Source of the DNA: Prevotella sp. E9-3
Lineage (GTDB): Bacteria > Bacteroidota > Bacteroidia > Bacteroidales > Bacteroidaceae
Direction: 5' to 3'
Length of the DNA: 64,000 bases
Assembly: GCF_022024015.1 (NCBI RefSeq)
Contig: NZ_CP091786.1
Coordinates: 3,162,001-3,226,000 of the forward strand
The notes below the pieces were generated by a model. The model worked only from the letters and a program-made list of their open reading frames with translations. It ran no database searches and was not told where the DNA came from. The first letter of the stretch is position 1, and every line of letters begins with the position of its first letter. Positions 17,804 through 26,620 of the stretch are shown piece after piece. Both the position numbers and the translations under genes were made by a program.

Positions 17804-18815
17804 CCGGGTAGGTATTTTAGGTGCTGCTGGCTATACCGGAGGCGAACTTATTCGTTTGTTGCTCAACCACCCCGAGGCAGATATTGTGTTTGCAAACTCT
17901 GAGAGTAATGCCGGCAATCTGGTGAGTGACGTGCATGAAGGACTGATGGGCGATACCGATCTTAGGTTCACCGACCAGATGCCCTTTGACAAGGTTGATG
18001 TGGTGTTCTTCTGCTTCGGTCACGGAAAGAGTGAGGCATTCCTCAAGGAGCACAGCATACCTGAGAACGTGAAGATTATTGATTTGGCACAGGACTTCCG
18101 TATCGCCGGCGACCACGACTATGTATATGGTCTGCCGGAGATTCATCGCGAACAAATTGCCAAAGCTCAACATCTGGCTAACCCTGGCTGCTTTGCCACC
18201 TGCATTCAATTAGGACTGCTGCCACTGGCAAAGACAGGACTGATTACACACGATGTGTCGGTGAATGCCGTTACCGGATCTACTGGTGCTGGACAAAAGC
18301 CAGGAGCAACCACTCACTTCTCATGGCGACAGGATAATTTCTCTACCTACAAACTATTCAGTCACCAGCATCTGCACGAGATTTGTCAAACGATGAACGA
18401 ACTGAAGCCTGCCGATGCGCCTCATGTGGTGGACACACTGAATGAGGGATTCGATGCCAACGGCATAACCATCGACTTCATTCCCTATCGTGGCGATTTC
18501 GCCCGCGGCATCTTCTGTACAGAGGTAGTAACCTTGGACAAGCCCATGGATGCAGAAAAGGTGGTTGCACTGTACAAAGATTTCTACGGTGATGCTGCCT
18601 TTACGCACTATAGCGACAAGGCACCGGACCTGAAGCAAGTGGTGAACACCAACAAAGCACTAGTTCATGTTGATGTGTTCGGGCGTAAGATTGTGGTAAC
18701 CAGCATCATCGACAATCTGTTGAAGGGCGCTGTTGGTCAGGCCGTTCAAAACATGAACATCATGTTCGGACTTGACGAAACCGCCGGACTGAAACTAAAA
18801 GCCTCAGCATTCTAA
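17739..18815 (+). CDS. argC: N-acyl-gamma-glutamyl-phosphate reductase with repeat-encoded N-terminus
   Basis: A 358-residue ArgC that reduces N-acylglutamyl phosphate to the semialdehyde with NADPH. The conserved part starts at RVGILGAAGYTGGELIRLL (about residue 24), the Rossmann motif. The catalytic Cys lies in NPGCFATC. Residues 1-22 are not ArgC-like; SPLPSGGVGGR is encoded by the right inverted repeat of the DUF559 unit. No in-frame ATG or TTG is nearer to the conserved part, so translation must start inside the DUF559 gene. The enzyme probably still works, since no stop or frameshift is seen. Confidence 0.93.
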   Translation: MNNYSNTNINSPLPSGGVGGRLRVGILGAAGYTGGELIRLLLNHPEADIVFANSESNAGNLVSDVHEGLMGDTDLRFTDQMPFDKVDVVFFCFGHGKSEAFLKEHSIPENVKIIDLAQDFRIAGDHDYVYGLPEIHREQIAKAQHLANPGCFATCIQLGLLPLAKTGLITHDVSVNAVTGSTGAGQKPGATTHFSWRQDNFSTYKLFSHQHLHEICQTMNELKPADAPHVVDTLNEGFDANGITIDFIPYRGDFARGIFCTEVVTLDKPMDAEKVVALYKDFYGDAAFTHYSDKAPDLKQVVNTNKALVHVDVFGRKIVVTSIIDNLLKGAVGQAVQNMNIMFGLDETAGLKLKASAF

Positions 18816-18899
18816 AAAAAAGCCGATTTCATCGAAAATAACGCCAAGAAAGTCGTGATTAAGCAACATCCATACAGACGCCAACCGTCTGATGCCTAT

Positions 18900-18933
18900 C
18901 GGGAGTGCGCAACCTTACGCACTCCCGCTTTTT
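18900..18933 (+). terminator. Terminator after argC
   Basis: CGGGAGTGCG (18900-18909) pairs with CGCACTCCCG (18918-18927) and is followed by CTTTTT. It ends the argR-argC transcript. Confidence 0.88.
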
Positions 18934-19050
18934 ATTGCCTACTATTACATATTTATACACGAAGTAACAAGAAAAAAGAAAAAAACGTCAAGAAACGACA
19001 TTTTTACGCAAAAAGGAAAAAGAAGATGACGATTTGTCAGTAATTTGCCG

Positions 19051-19058
19051 TATCTTTG
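19051..19058 (+). promoter_or_regulatory. Probable -7 element of argD
   Basis: TATCTTTG lies 27 bp before the argD start and after the argC terminator. No good -33 match lies at the usual spacing; TTTG at 19033 is too near. Confidence 0.5.
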
Positions 19059-19084
19059 CAACGGATTAAAAGCAATCGAACACA

Positions 19085-20215
19085 ATGAAACTATTTGATG
19101 TATATCCGCTTTTCAATGTCAACATCGTCAAGGGCGAAGGTTGCAAAGTTTGGGATGACAAAGGACAGGAGTATCTGGATCTCTATGGCGGCCATGCTGT
19201 AATTTCAATTGGCCACTGTCATCCGCACTATGTTGAGAAAGTGGGCCAGCAGTTGCAGACGCTGGGATTCTATTCAAACTCAGTACAGAACAAGTTGCAG
19301 GTGGAACTGGCCGAGCGATTGGGCAAGGCGAGTGGTTATGAGGACTATCAGTTCTTCTTAGTGAATAGTGGTGCCGAAGCCAATGAGAATGCTTTGAAAC
19401 TGGCTTCGTTCAAGAATCCATCATGTAACCGAATTCTTTCGTGCGAGAAAGCTTTCCACGGCCGCACATCACTGGCAGTGGAGGTGACGAACAATCCAAA
19501 AATTGTGGCACCCATCAACGACAACCACCATGTGCGTTTCCTGCCGTTGAACGATGTGGAGCCTTGGATTCGCGAACTGTCGCGTGGAGGTGTAGCTGCC
19601 GTTATCTTAGAGTGCATTCAGGGTGTTGGCGGCATTCAGATGGCCACTCCAGAGTTTGCACAGAAACTGGCATATGCCTGCAAACGCTATCACGCCACAC
19701 TGATTTGTGATGAGATTCAGTGCGGATATGGACGTAGCGGAAAATTCTTCGCTCATCAGTGGCTGGGCATCAAACCGGATATTATCACCGTTGCCAAAGG
19801 TATCGGCAACGGATTCCCCATGAGCGGTGTACTCATTTCACCAGAATTTCAACCTGTTTACGGACAATTAGGTACAACCTTCGGTGGCAACCACCTGGCT
19901 TGTACGGCTGCACTGGCTGTGCTGGATGTGATTGAACAGGAGCACCTGATAGAGAATGCCGGCGAAGTGGGCAACTACCTGATGGAGAAAATCAAGGGAT
20001 TGAACCACCCAAAAATAAAGGATGTGCGCGGACGCGGACTGATGATTGGCATTGAACTGGCTGAAGACCAGAAGCCTGTGCGCGAACGCCTGGTATATGA
20101 GCAGCACGTGTTCACCGGATGTTCGGGACAGAATCTGCTGAGACTATTGCCACCACTTACTTTTACAAAGGAACTTGCCGACGAATTCATTGACAGACTT
20201 CAGAAGGCTCTTTGA
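19085..20215 (+). CDS. argD: Acyl-ornithine aminotransferase (PLP enzyme)
   Basis: A 376-residue class III aminotransferase of usual ArgD length. The PLP lysine lies in TVAKGIGNGFPMSG, and the cofactor Asp in LICDEIQCGYGRSG. It converts the acylglutamate semialdehyde to acyl-ornithine using glutamate. In a pathway with a succinylornithine transcarbamylase the substrate is probably the succinyl form; this is inference. It heads a second transcript, and proC follows after 10 bp. Confidence 0.94.
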   Translation: MKLFDVYPLFNVNIVKGEGCKVWDDKGQEYLDLYGGHAVISIGHCHPHYVEKVGQQLQTLGFYSNSVQNKLQVELAERLGKASGYEDYQFFLVNSGAEANENALKLASFKNPSCNRILSCEKAFHGRTSLAVEVTNNPKIVAPINDNHHVRFLPLNDVEPWIRELSRGGVAAVILECIQGVGGIQMATPEFAQKLAYACKRYHATLICDEIQCGYGRSGKFFAHQWLGIKPDIITVAKGIGNGFPMSGVLISPEFQPVYGQLGTTFGGNHLACTAALAVLDVIEQEHLIENAGEVGNYLMEKIKGLNHPKIKDVRGRGLMIGIELAEDQKPVRERLVYEQHVFTGCSGQNLLRLLPPLTFTKELADEFIDRLQKAL

Positions 20216-20225
20216 CTATAGAAAT

Positions 20226-21005
20226 ATGATGAAAATAGCTGTTATTGGCGCAGGCGCCATGGGAGGTGCTACAGTAGAAGGATTTATTAAGAGTTCGGCC
20301 TTCAACAATGAGGATATTACCGTTAGTGATCCATCGCAATTGGTAATTGACAAGTTTGCAAAGCAGGGTATCAGTGTCACTACTGACAATAATATTGCCG
20401 CTGAAGGAGCTGATGTGGTGATTGTATGTGTAAAGCCTTGGCTCGTTGAAGAGGTGTTGAAAGGTATTAAAGACAGTTTGAACCCTGAGAAGCAATTGCT
20501 GGTGGTAATAGCTGCCAGTGTGAAGGCTGCCAGCATTCAGGAATGGCTGGGGCAACAATGTCCTCCACTATTCATCTGTATTCCCAATATTGCCATAGCA
20601 CAGTTGGCCTCAATGACATTCCTCGTACCAGTAGGAACGGAACCGTCTCAAACGGCAACAGTGAAGGGAATATTTGACGAACTGGGCCAGACCATCATCA
20701 CTGACGAGAAGCATCTGAGCGCCGGAACGGCACTGGCCTCATGCGGCATTGCCTATGCCATGCGCTATATTCGCGCAGCTTCGGAAGGCGGCGTAGAACT
20801 GGGATTCAAAGCCAACGACTCAAAGCAGATTGTGATGCAGACACTGCTGGGTGCAGTAAAGCTGTTGGAAGCCAGCGGCATGCATCCCGAAGAAGCAATA
20901 GACCTGGTGACTACACCTGGCGGACTGACCATTAAGGGACTGAACGAAATGGAACATGCCGGGTTCACATCGGCAGTTATTCGCGGATTGAAAGCAGGAA
21001 TGTAG
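20226..21005 (+). CDS. proC: Pyrroline-5-carboxylate reductase
   Basis: A 259-residue enzyme that makes proline from pyrroline-5-carboxylate with NAD(P)H. The Rossmann motif IGAGAMGGATVEGF is near the N-terminus and the conserved block SCGIAYAMRYIRA sits in the C-terminal dimer domain. I start it at 20226 (Met-Met-Lys) because the homologous region begins there; the upstream in-frame ATG lies inside argD. It is co-transcribed with argD. Confidence 0.94.
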   Translation: MMKIAVIGAGAMGGATVEGFIKSSAFNNEDITVSDPSQLVIDKFAKQGISVTTDNNIAAEGADVVIVCVKPWLVEEVLKGIKDSLNPEKQLLVVIAASVKAASIQEWLGQQCPPLFICIPNIAIAQLASMTFLVPVGTEPSQTATVKGIFDELGQTIITDEKHLSAGTALASCGIAYAMRYIRAASEGGVELGFKANDSKQIVMQTLLGAVKLLEASGMHPEEAIDLVTTPGGLTIKGLNEMEHAGFTSAVIRGLKAGM

Positions 21006-21010
21006 TAAGT

Positions 21011-21066
21011 GAAGAATGAAGAATGAAGAATGAAGAATGAAGAGTGAAGAATGAAGAATGAAAAAT
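21011..21066 (+). repeat. Heptamer tandem repeat GAAGAAT
   Basis: Eight consecutive 7-bp units: six exact GAAGAAT and two single-base variants, between proC and the XRE-cupin gene. It is purine-rich and contains no gene. Copy number may vary by slipped-strand replication. Confidence 0.9.
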
Positions 21067-21081
21067 TAAGAATTGAAAGAT

Positions 21082-21639
21082 ATGGACGAACAACTAAAGC
21101 AAATAGGTGAGAGACTACGCGGACTGCGCGAAGTGCTCGACATTCCTGCAGAGGAAATTGCTGAGACTATCGGCATTGACGTTGAGAAATACTTAAAGAT
21201 AGAAGCTGGCGAAAGCGATATTACAATATCAAAATTGATGACCATTGCCCACAAATATGGAGTGAGCGCTGAGGAACTGATGTTTGCCGAGGCTGCCCAC
21301 ATGAAGTCGTATTTCGTGGTGCGCAAAGGACAGGGCATGAGCGTTGAACGCACAAAGGCCTATAAGTACCAATCGCTGGTGAGCGGTTTTGTAAACCACA
21401 AAGCAGACGTGTTCATTGTTACCGTAGAGCCAAAACCAGGAGCACATACCATTTACAAGAATACTCACCCTGGACAGGAGTTCAACTTGGTATTGGAAGG
21501 AAAGATGGAACTATACCTTGCCGGCAAGACAATCATTCTGGAAGAGGGCGACAGCATCTATTTTGACTCTTCCAAACCCCACGGCATGCTGGCAGTAGGA
21601 GACAAAGCCGTAAAGTTCTTGGCATTTACAGTAGAATAA
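21082..21639 (+). CDS. XRE-family regulator with cupin domain
   Basis: A 185-residue protein with a helix-turn-helix domain (about 5-62, IGERLRGLREVLDIPAEEIA) and a C-terminal cupin barrel (about 105-183, PGAHTIYKNTHPGQEFNLVLEG). Such proteins bind DNA and sense a small ligand with the cupin. It is followed after 8 bp by an AMP-forming acyl-CoA synthetase, so it may control that gene or sense its product. I chose the ATG at 21082 over the upstream TTG because it starts a normal XRE domain. Confidence 0.88.
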   Translation: MDEQLKQIGERLRGLREVLDIPAEEIAETIGIDVEKYLKIEAGESDITISKLMTIAHKYGVSAEELMFAEAAHMKSYFVVRKGQGMSVERTKAYKYQSLVSGFVNHKADVFIVTVEPKPGAHTIYKNTHPGQEFNLVLEGKMELYLAGKTIILEEGDSIYFDSSKPHGMLAVGDKAVKFLAFTVE

Positions 21640-21647
21640 ACTAGACT

Positions 21648-23312
21648 ATGGTAGAAAGATTTTTAAAGCAGACACACTTTGAGTCTGTAGAGGATTATAA
21701 CAAGAATCTGGAGTTCATCATCCCAGAACACTTTAATTTTGCATACGACGTGATGGACGAATGGGCCAAAGAAGCACCAGAGAAGTTGGCCCTGCTTTGG
21801 ACAAACGACCAAGGAGAAGAGATACGTGCCACCTATGCACAACTGAAAGATCAGAGCGACCAGGCTGCCAGCTATCTGCAGTCGTTGGGCATTGGCAAGG
21901 GTGATCCTGTGATGCTGATTCTGAAACGCCGATATGAATGGTGGATTGTGATGCTGGCACTTTGCAAGATTGGTGCCATTGTGATTCCTGCCACTCACAT
22001 GCTGACGAAGAAAGACATTATCTATCGCAACACACGTGCCAGTATCAAGGCCATCATCTGTGTGGACGATGCCTATGTATGCGAGCAGATTCGTCTGGCT
22101 ATGCCCGAGAGTCCTTCTGTAAAAGAATATATCACCATCACCGACCACGGAAAGCCCATCCCTGAGGGCTTCCGCGACTATCAGTCAGAGGTGGTAAAGG
22201 CGCCTAAGTTCGACCGACCCGCCTTCGTAAACAACAACGAAGACACCATGATAATGTATTTCACCAGTGGTACCAGCGGTGAGCCCAAAATGGTGGCTCA
22301 CGACTACCTCTATGCTATGGGGCACCTGACAACGGGAGTGTTCTGGCACAATTTGCACGAGGGCAGTCTGCACCTCACCGTGGCAGATACCGGTTGGGGT
22401 AAGGCTGTTTGGGGAAAGTTCTATGGTCAGTGGTTTGCAGGAGCAACGGTATTTGTGTTCGACCATGAGAAATTCAATGCCGACACGCTACTGCGTCAAA
22501 TGGAGAAATATAAGGTGACAAGTTTCTGCGCTCCTCCTACCATATACCGTTTCATGATTCGTGAGGACTTATCGAAATACGATCTCTCTTCACTGGAATA
22601 TTGCTGTACAGCCGGTGAGGCTCTGAACCCAGCTGTTTATGAGAAGTTCTACGAGAAGACAGGCATTCGCATGATGGAAGGGTTCGGGCAGACAGAGACT
22701 ACGATGACACTGGGAACCTTCCCGTGGATGGAGCCCAAACCTGGCAGCATGGGCATACCCAACGGACAATACTGTATTGACCTGTTGCGGGCCGACGGTA
22801 CATCGTGCGAAGATGGTGAAAAGGGTGAGATTGTCATCCGTGTAGGTGATAAGAAGCCTATCGGATTGTTCAAAGGCTATTATCGTGATGAAGAAAAGAC
22901 TCGAGAAGCCTGGCACGATGGCATCTACCATACAGGCGATATGGCCTGGCGCGACGAAGATGGCTACTACTGGTTTGAAGGCCGTATTGATGATGTCATC
23001 AAATCGTCAGGCTACCGCATTGGTCCGTTTGAAGTAGAGAGCGCACTGATGACCCACCCTGCTGTAGTGGAGTGTGCTATCACCGGTGTACCCGACGACA
23101 TCCGTGGTATGGTTGTCAAGGCTACTGTTGTACTCGGCAAAGAGTGGAAGGACAAAGCTGGCGATGATCTGGTAAAGGAACTACAGCAGCATGTAAAGAA
23201 GGTGACCGCTCCTTACAAATATCCGCGCATTGTGGAATTCGTAGATGAACTGCCGAAGACCATCAGCGGAAAGATAAGAAGAGTTGAAATCAGGGAAAAG
23301 GATAAGAAATGA
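21648..23312 (+). CDS. AMP-forming acyl-CoA synthetase
   Basis: A 554-residue ANL-superfamily enzyme. The phosphate-binding loop is YFTSGTSGEPK (about residues 204-214). Further motifs are GFGQTETT, YHTGDMAWRDEDGY and the C-terminal PKTISGKIRR, whose Lys is catalytic. It activates a carboxylic acid as the adenylate and transfers it to CoA. It resembles medium-chain and acetate-type enzymes; the substrate is not certain. It is coupled to the XRE-cupin gene upstream and overlaps proB by 4 nt. Confidence 0.9.
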   Translation: MVERFLKQTHFESVEDYNKNLEFIIPEHFNFAYDVMDEWAKEAPEKLALLWTNDQGEEIRATYAQLKDQSDQAASYLQSLGIGKGDPVMLILKRRYEWWIVMLALCKIGAIVIPATHMLTKKDIIYRNTRASIKAIICVDDAYVCEQIRLAMPESPSVKEYITITDHGKPIPEGFRDYQSEVVKAPKFDRPAFVNNNEDTMIMYFTSGTSGEPKMVAHDYLYAMGHLTTGVFWHNLHEGSLHLTVADTGWGKAVWGKFYGQWFAGATVFVFDHEKFNADTLLRQMEKYKVTSFCAPPTIYRFMIREDLSKYDLSSLEYCCTAGEALNPAVYEKFYEKTGIRMMEGFGQTETTMTLGTFPWMEPKPGSMGIPNGQYCIDLLRADGTSCEDGEKGEIVIRVGDKKPIGLFKGYYRDEEKTREAWHDGIYHTGDMAWRDEDGYYWFEGRIDDVIKSSGYRIGPFEVESALMTHPAVVECAITGVPDDIRGMVVKATVVLGKEWKDKAGDDLVKELQQHVKKVTAPYKYPRIVEFVDELPKTISGKIRRVEIREKDKK

Positions 23313-24073
23313 AAAGAATCGTTGTCAAGATAGGCTCGAATGCCCTGACTCGTCCAGACGGACGTCTCGATGTAACACGTATGTCGGCATTGGTTGACCA
23401 AATAGCTTGGTTGCGCCAACACGACTACGAGGTTATTCTGGTGTCGTCGGGTGCTGTGGCTTGTGGTCGCCGTGAACTGAAAGCTACGCATGAGTTGGAC
23501 TCCGTTGAACAACGCCAGCTATTCTCAGCCATGGGACAGGCCAAACTCATCGGGCTCTACTATGACCTCTTTCGTGAGTACCACATCCACGTGGGACAGG
23601 TACTGACCATGAAAGAGAACTTTGAACCCGGCGAGCAATACAAGAACCAGCAAGCCTGTATGCGGGTGATGCTGGAGAACGGCGTACTGCCTATCGTCAA
23701 CGAAAACGATACTGTAAGTGTTACCGAACTGATGTTTACCGATAACGATGAGCTGTCGGGACTCATTGCTCAGATGATGCAGGCTGAAACACTTGTACTG
23801 CTCAGTAACATTGATGGCATTTACACTGGCAATCCTACCGATCCATCCTCACTATTAATAAAAGAGGTGGCACCTGGTACTGACCTTTCGCAATATATTC
23901 AAACTGAAAAGAGTTCAGCCGGCAGAGGTGGCATGCAGTCGAAATATGCCACAGCCACTAAAATTCAGCAGGCTGGCATTAAAGTGATTATTGCCAACGG
24001 AAAGCGTGAGAATATACTCATAGACCTGATAGAGAAAGAAACTGAGACCCCTCACACGGAATTTCTTCCATAA
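23309..24073 (+). CDS. proB: Glutamate 5-kinase without PUA domain
   Basis: A 254-residue amino-acid kinase that phosphorylates glutamate as the first step of proline synthesis. It starts RIVVKIGSNALT and contains the conserved LLSNIDGIYTGNP and GGMQSKYATA motifs. Enterobacterial ProB is about 367 residues with a C-terminal PUA domain; here only the kinase domain is present. No downstream frame contains a lost PUA domain, so this is a natural short form. It overlaps the acyl-CoA synthetase gene by ATGA. Confidence 0.92.
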   Translation: MKRIVVKIGSNALTRPDGRLDVTRMSALVDQIAWLRQHDYEVILVSSGAVACGRRELKATHELDSVEQRQLFSAMGQAKLIGLYYDLFREYHIHVGQVLTMKENFEPGEQYKNQQACMRVMLENGVLPIVNENDTVSVTELMFTDNDELSGLIAQMMQAETLVLLSNIDGIYTGNPTDPSSLLIKEVAPGTDLSQYIQTEKSSAGRGGMQSKYATATKIQQAGIKVIIANGKRENILIDLIEKETETPHTEFLP

Positions 24074-24108
24074 GAATGGCGAAATATTAAATAGGTCAAT
24101 TTAAAGTG

Positions 24109-24143
24109 AACCCCGAAAGTCAGACGAAAGACTTTCGGGGTTT
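24109..24143. terminator. Terminator between convergent proB and AEC transporter
   Basis: A 13-bp perfect stem pairs 24109-24121 with 24130-24142 around an 8-nt loop, with T-rich sequence after it. It lies between two converging genes and could act in both directions. Confidence 0.85.
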
Positions 24144-24193
24144 ATTATTTGTGCCATCCGATTATCTGTTCAAAAAACTATATGATGCCCCAA

Positions 24194-25105
24194 TCACTGC
24201 CAAAGCATAACCAAAAGAGGGATGGTAATCATAGAAAGGAGTGTGGTAAGAAAAGTAATCTCGCTCATCAGTGTAGTATCGCGCCCATAACGCAAACAAA
24301 GAATGGTACCATAGGTGGCCACCGGCATTGCTATGACCACTGTGTTAATACCAACTACGAAAGGATCGAACCCAAGGGCCATACACATAAAATAGACAAT
24401 CAAAGGGAGTACACACAAACGAAGAATCGATGTGAGATGAACAACAGGAGTGCCCAAAAGAGCACGCAAGGGCAAGTTAGACATTGACGAACCAATGATA
24501 AGCAATGCTGCAGGAACTGTAATATTGCCAATCATCGTGAGAGGCTGACTAATAAAGGACGGTACATTTTCAATACCCAATGCCACAATAAGCATAGCAG
24601 CATAGGCAGAAAGCATCGGAGTTCCATAAAGAACCTTACGGTTGAATTTCTCCCGTCCTACGGCTTGGCCACCAGTAATCATCATGGTTCCGATGGTGAA
24701 CACAGCAAAGGTATTCACGACATTGAGTACGGCAGCATAGAACACCGCCTGCTGACCGAATATGCTGGCAACAACAGGATAGCCCATAAAGCCAACATTG
24801 CCAAAAATCAAGGCAAAGCCAACGACTCCTCGATCTTCACTATTCTTGGTTAGAAAACGAGACAACAGATAAGCAAGCAATGTGAGCACAACATAGGTAA
24901 AAGCGCTGATGCCTAATAAAGGCAGGATTAAACTGCGATCAGGCAATTCACCACCCATAGCAGATGAAAGAATTAGCGACGGGCATGTAATATCGATAAC
25001 CAATTTTGAAAGGCGCTTATCGAAAGTGCCTCCCATATATCCCAACTTTCCAGCTACGTAGCCAACAACTACTATAGCAAAAAGTGTTAGCATTACTACA
25101 GACAT
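24194..25105 (-). CDS. AEC-family (auxin efflux carrier-like) transporter
   Basis: A 303-residue membrane protein with about ten hydrophobic segments and conserved Asn-Pro-Gly-type kinks typical of AEC permeases (FGNVGFMGYPV; IGSSMSNLPLRALL). Family members export small carboxylates, amino acids or related metabolites; the substrate is unknown. The start at 25105 fits the -7 element at 25142-25149, which would place the transcript start after the longer in-frame ATG at 25144. It is the only minus-strand gene inside the arginine/proline block. Confidence 0.82.
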   Translation of the reverse strand: MSVVMLTLFAIVVVGYVAGKLGYMGGTFDKRLSKLVIDITCPSLILSSAMGGELPDRSLILPLLGISAFTYVVLTLLAYLLSRFLTKNSEDRGVVGFALIFGNVGFMGYPVVASIFGQQAVFYAAVLNVVNTFAVFTIGTMMITGGQAVGREKFNRKVLYGTPMLSAYAAMLIVALGIENVPSFISQPLTMIGNITVPAALLIIGSSMSNLPLRALLGTPVVHLTSILRLCVLPLIVYFMCMALGFDPFVVGINTVVIAMPVATYGTILCLRYGRDTTLMSEITFLTTLLSMITIPLLVMLWQ

Positions 25106-25141
25106 ATCGAATGAAATTATATGATCTTGAAAATGAGAGTG

Positions 25142-25149
25142 CAAAATTA
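25142..25149 (-). promoter_or_regulatory. -7 element of the AEC transporter
   Basis: On the minus strand this reads TAATTTTG, 37 bp before the chosen start. A -33 element is not clear. Confidence 0.5.
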
Positions 25150-25229
25150 CAAATAATGGTCAAAAATTCCATGAATTTCGCCATTAATATTAAAATAACG
25201 GCAAAAATTCTTTGTTAAAGTTCAAAAAC

Positions 25230-25285
25230 AATAAGTGTTATTTGCACTTATTCTTTCTCTTTTTATAAAGAAAATAGTAACTTTG
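25230..25285 (+). promoter_or_regulatory. proA promoter region with operator-like inverted repeat
   Basis: TAACTTTG at 25278-25285 is a good -7 element 32 bp before proA. Upstream, AATAAGTG (25230-25237), 7 bp and CACTTATT (25245-25252) form a perfect inverted repeat overlapping or just above the expected -33 region. It does not match an ARG box. Confidence 0.55.
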
Positions 25286-25316
25286 CACTCAGACCAAAAC
25301 CAATAAGACAAAATCG

Positions 25317-26558
25317 ATGCAACTAAAAGATACATTTGAACGTGTGAAACGTGCCAGTAAGCGTTTGACACTACTCAACGACAAGCAACGCAACGACATT
25401 CTTGAAGCCGTTGCCGATGCTATTTCAACCCAAAAAGAAAGAATACTTAAGGCCAATGCAGATGATTTAGAAAAAATGGAAAAGTCTAATCCATTATACG
25501 ATCGCCTGCAACTGACCGAGAAACGCCTGGAAGATATAGCGGCAGACATGCGCAACGTGGCTACGCTCCCATCTCCTCTTGGGCACATCACCAAACAGAA
25601 GACACTTCCCAACGGACTGAGGCTGTGCAGGGTTAGTGTTCCCTTTGGCGTTATCGGAATGATATACGAAGCACGCCCCAATGTGACGTTTGATGTTTTC
25701 TCACTTTGCTTTAAAAGTGGAAATGCCTGCATTTTGAAAGGGGGAAAAGATGCCGATCATAGTAATCGAGAAGAAGTGGCCTTGATTCATGAGGTATTGG
25801 AAAAATACGGTATTGATAAGGACATAGTGGCTCTACTGCCTGCCACCCACGAGGCCACTGGCGAAATGCTGAATGCTGTAGGCTACGTGGACTTGTGCAT
25901 CCCCCGAGGTGGTCGCAAATTGATTGATTTCGTAAGAGATACAGCACGTGTACCTGTCATTGAAACTGGAGCCGGTGTTGTGAACACATATTTCGACAAG
26001 GACGGAGACGAGAAAATAGGAAAAGACATCATTCTCAATGCCAAAACCCGCCGCGTATCAGTGTGCAATGCGCTTGACTGCCTAATCATACACAGCGAAC
26101 GCATCAATTCGCTGCCTGCACTATGCAAGCAGCTGGCGCAAAAGAATGTCACAATCTATGCTGACGAGGAGGCCTACAACGCACTAAACGGGAATTATCC
26201 CTACTTGGAGCATGCCTCAGAAGCATCCTATGGTACTGAGTTCATGGACTATAAGATGGCTATTAAAACTGTTAACTCGTTAGAAGAAGCGTTGGAACAT
26301 ATCGACAAATATGGTTCAGGCCACAGCGAGGCTATCATCACTGAAAACGCTGAAACTGCGCATTGCTTCGAAATGCATGTAGATGCAGCCTGTGTATATT
26401 GGAATGCACCTACCTCATTTACCGACGGAGCACAATTCGGCCTTGGAGCCGAGATAGGCATCAGCACTCAGAAACTTGGTCCAAGAGGTCCTATGGCGCT
26501 TGAAGAGATAACGACCTATAAATGGCTCATCGAAGGTGAAGGACAGGTGAGACCATGA
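25317..26558 (+). CDS. proA: Gamma-glutamyl phosphate reductase
   Basis: A 413-residue enzyme that reduces glutamyl phosphate to glutamate semialdehyde with NADPH, the second proline step. The catalytic Cys is in [31 protein letters not shown] and [14 protein letters not shown] are family signatures. It is full length and heads an operon with a histidine kinase and argF'. Its stop codon overlaps a possible upstream start (26555) of the kinase. Confidence 0.95.
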   Translation: MQLKDTFERVKRASKRLTLLNDKQRNDILEAVADAISTQKERILKANADDLEKMEKSNPLYDRLQLTEKRLEDIAADMRNVATLPSPLGHITKQKTLPNGLRLCRVSVPFGVIGMIYEARPNVTFDVFSLCFKSGNACILKGGKDADHSNREEVALIHEVLEKYGIDKDIVALLPATHEATGEMLNAVGYVDLCIPRGGRKLIDFVRDTARVPVIETGAGVVNTYFDKDGDEKIGKDIILNAKTRRVSVCNALDCLIIHSERINSLPALCKQLAQKNVTIYADEEAYNALNGNYPYLEHASEASYGTEFMDYKMAIKTVNSLEEALEHIDKYGSGHSEAIITENAETAHCFEMHVDAACVYWNAPTSFTDGAQFGLGAEIGISTQKLGPRGPMALEEITTYKWLIEGEGQVRP

Positions 26559-26620
26559 TAACAAAAGAGCTATTCAGATTTTTTTATTCCCTTAACCACA
26601 AGACAATGATGCTTTATAGC

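Noticed and set aside
23309..24073. proB as a truncated pseudogene
   Set aside because: The kinase domain is complete, the stop is followed by a good terminator, and no remains of a PUA domain are seen in any frame downstream.
24149..24487. Plus-strand frame of 112 residues
   Set aside because: It is antisense to the AEC transporter, rich in Cys, His and Asn, and resembles no family.
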